A stretch of 7,387 nt of DNA. Origin: an uncultured Treponema sp. (GTDB lineage: Bacteria; Spirochaetota; Spirochaetia; Treponematales; Treponemataceae). Positions 6,769 through 7,387 of the stretch are shown here, piece after piece. Both the position numbers and the translations under genes were made by a program. The notes below the pieces were generated by a model. It made no database searches. It was given only the letters and a program-made list of their open reading frames with translations, and was not told the origin of the DNA. Numbering within the stretch: position 1 is the stretch's first letter; each line of letters begins with the position of its first letter. The stretch covers positions 1-7,387 of the forward strand of contig CAMNGY010000067.1 in assembly GCA_946538795.1 (NCBI GenBank), in the 5' to 3' direction.

Positions 6769-7213
6769 GGTCCCTCCGTATTTTTCCGACAGCGGCCTTC
6801 AGGTCCACGAGGGGAACCATCTTGTCTTCCCAGCTGATTGTCCCGCAAAAACAGCCGTGCTCTTCCGACTGTGGGAACAGCTGTTTGCTGACTTCCTGCG
6901 TGTACTTGAATTCCTCTATGCCCCCAATCTGCAAGGCCGTGTCGTCACAGTCCTTCAGCACAAGGAAAATTGTCTCCTTTCCTTTTTTAGTCTCTTCTTT
7001 GCCAAGGAAGAGCGACCAGTCTACGGCGGCAACAGGGCTTGAATAGCAGTTTATGATTCCCTTTACGTATGGTGGGGCGAATGGAACGGGATAAATCGTA
7101 TTGTTCCTGACAATCTCTTTGACGGATGACGATTCCACGGCGTATTTCTCCTCGCCGGAGCTGAAAATCAGATAGGGCCATCCTTCGTCCGTATTTTCTT
7201 CGCTTTCGCTCAT
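6755..7213 (-). CDS. cheW: CheW-type chemotaxis adaptor protein
   Basis: Scaffold that links receptors to the P5 domain of CheA; first gene of the operon. With ATG at 7213 it has 152 residues, the normal CheW size. The CheW domain spans about 12-147: WPYLIFSSGEEKYAVE (12-27), VKEIVRNN (31-38), the VPFAPPYVKGIINCY stretch (43-57), AVDWSLFLG (63-71), TIFLVL (81-86) and the closing strand KMVPLVDLKAAVG (131-143). The conserved Arg-Gly after the Gly-x-x-Asn segment is replaced by Tyr57-Ser58, which departs from CheW proteins of flagellar arrays. The frame stays open upstream to 7378, but that extension is encoded by tandem repeats and promoter sequence and has no CheW similarity, so the shorter start is chosen. 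No good Shine-Dalgarno precedes this ATG. The TAA lies 14 nt inside the next gene. Confidence 0.9.
   Translation of the reverse strand: MSESEENTDEGWPYLIFSSGEEKYAVESSSVKEIVRNNTIYPVPFAPPYVKGIINCYSSPVAAVDWSLFLGKEETKKGKETIFLVLKDCDDTALQIGGIEEFKYTQEVSKQLFPQSEEHGCFCGTISWEDKMVPLVDLKAAVGKIRRDLENS
6772..6777 (-). promoter_or_regulatory. Shine-Dalgarno GGAGGG that decides the TTG start of the second gene
   Basis: GGAGGG on the minus strand lies 3 nt before the TTG at 6766-6768, inside the cheW coding sequence. No ATG or other well-placed start with a better site exists in the frame, so this element supports a TTG start and coupling to cheW translation. Confidence 0.7.
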
Positions 7214-7219
7214 TCTGAG

Positions 7220-7248
7220 ATTATAGCTCTTTTTTTTCCGACATTCAA
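7220..7248 (-). promoter_or_regulatory. Sigma70-type promoter of the operon, possibly giving a leaderless mRNA
   Basis: On the minus strand TTGAAT (7243-7248) is followed by a 17-bp spacer and a perfect TATAAT (7220-7225). Only 6 bp separate the -10 box from the cheW ATG (7211-7213), so transcription would begin at or next to the A of the ATG. The spacer contains a run of eight A (7230-7237). Box match and spacing are seen in the sequence; activity and start site are inferred. Confidence 0.6.
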
Positions 7249-7257
7249 GGCTGTTTT

Positions 7258-7287
7258 CTGATTGGGCAAGCGGCCGGCCCCTGATTG
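7258..7287. promoter_or_regulatory. 7-bp direct repeat upstream of the -35 box (possible regulator site)
   Basis: CTGATTG occurs at 7258-7264 and 7281-7287, 23 bp apart start to start (about two helical turns), just upstream of the -35 element and flanking a GC-rich palindrome GGCCGGCC (7272-7279). This placement would suit an activator, but such a short repeat can be chance. No CRP-like TGTGA/TCACA site was seen. Confidence 0.2.
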
Positions 7288-7299
7288 TTCGTATGGTTT

Positions 7300-7387
7300 G
7301 GTCATGAGACAAGCTTTCCGCGGTCAGGAGACAAGCTTGCCGCGGCCATGAAATAAGCTTGCCGCGGTCATGAAACAAGCTTGCCGC
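7300..7387. repeat. Four tandem copies of a 22-bp repeat, continuing past the window edge
   Basis: Units at 7300-7321, 7322-7343, 7344-7365 and 7366-7387. The consensus on the plus strand is a first half GGTCATGAAAC joined to a second half AAGCTTGCCGC. Units differ at a few positions: unit 1 has CTTTCC for CTTGCC, unit 2 has CAGGAG, and unit 3 has GGCC and AAAT. The unit is made almost wholly of short palindromes: TCATGA, CAAGCTTG, and CCGCGG at each junction (7318-7323, 7340-7345, 7362-7367). The fourth unit ends exactly at the window edge, so the true copy number is unknown. Confidence 0.9.

Noticed and set aside
7272..7279. GGCCGGCC palindrome as half of a terminator
   Set aside because: It lacks a longer stem with loop and no T run follows; it is an isolated 8-bp palindrome.
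7214..7378. CheW start at 7378 giving 55 extra N-terminal residues
   Set aside because: The extension is encoded by the tandem repeats, the promoter boxes and the poly-A run, and has no CheW similarity.
7300..7387. Tandem units as a CRISPR array
   Set aside because: Units are directly adjacent with no unique spacers and are only 22 bp long.

Overview
The window holds one co-directional operon, read entirely on the minus strand (right to left), that encodes a chemosensory (Che-type) signalling pathway ending in a nucleotide cyclase. In order of transcription: CheW adaptor (7213 to 6755), a small CheW-like protein (6768 to 6379, TTG start), CheB methylesterase (6382 to 5330), CheR methyltransferase with a TPR-like tail (5313 to 3940), a hybrid CheA kinase carrying its own C-terminal receiver (3933 to 1870), and a pseudo-receiver/class III cyclase protein (1883 to beyond base 1, at least 627 residues). 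Genes overlap by 14, 4 and 14 nt or are separated by 16 and 6 nt, so translation is probably coupled. Coding occupies the window from base 1 to 7213.

The only non-coding stretch is 7214-7387. It holds a good sigma70-type promoter (TTGAAT, 17 bp, TATAAT) so close to the CheW ATG that the transcript may be leaderless, a 7-bp direct repeat, and four tandem copies of a 22-bp repeat that run off the right edge.

The gene content (CheW, a possible second CheW-like protein, CheR-TPR, CheA-REC hybrid, CheB, dedicated output enzyme) resembles alternative-cellular-function systems such as Pseudomonas Wsp, where the output is the diguanylate cyclase WspR. Here the output position is taken by a class III cyclase with adenylate-cyclase specificity residues, so the inferred product is cAMP rather than c-di-GMP. 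The cyclase's receiver domain has lost its acidic pair, its phospho-acceptor Asp (Ser59 instead) and its conserved Lys, so conventional phosphotransfer from CheA is unlikely and the control mechanism is open. No receptor (MCP), CheY, CheX, CheC or CheD lies in the window.

Mononucleotide tracts sit at sensitive places: C9 inside cheB upstream of the catalytic Asp, A8 in the CheR linker, T8 in the CheR TPR region and A8 in the promoter spacer. They are candidates for slipped-strand phase variation.

Organism: GC is near 50%, isoleucine is written mostly as ATA, and the TPR-bearing class III cyclase together with Che genes recalls spirochaetes such as Treponema. This is a low-to-moderate confidence inference from style, not from a sequence match.
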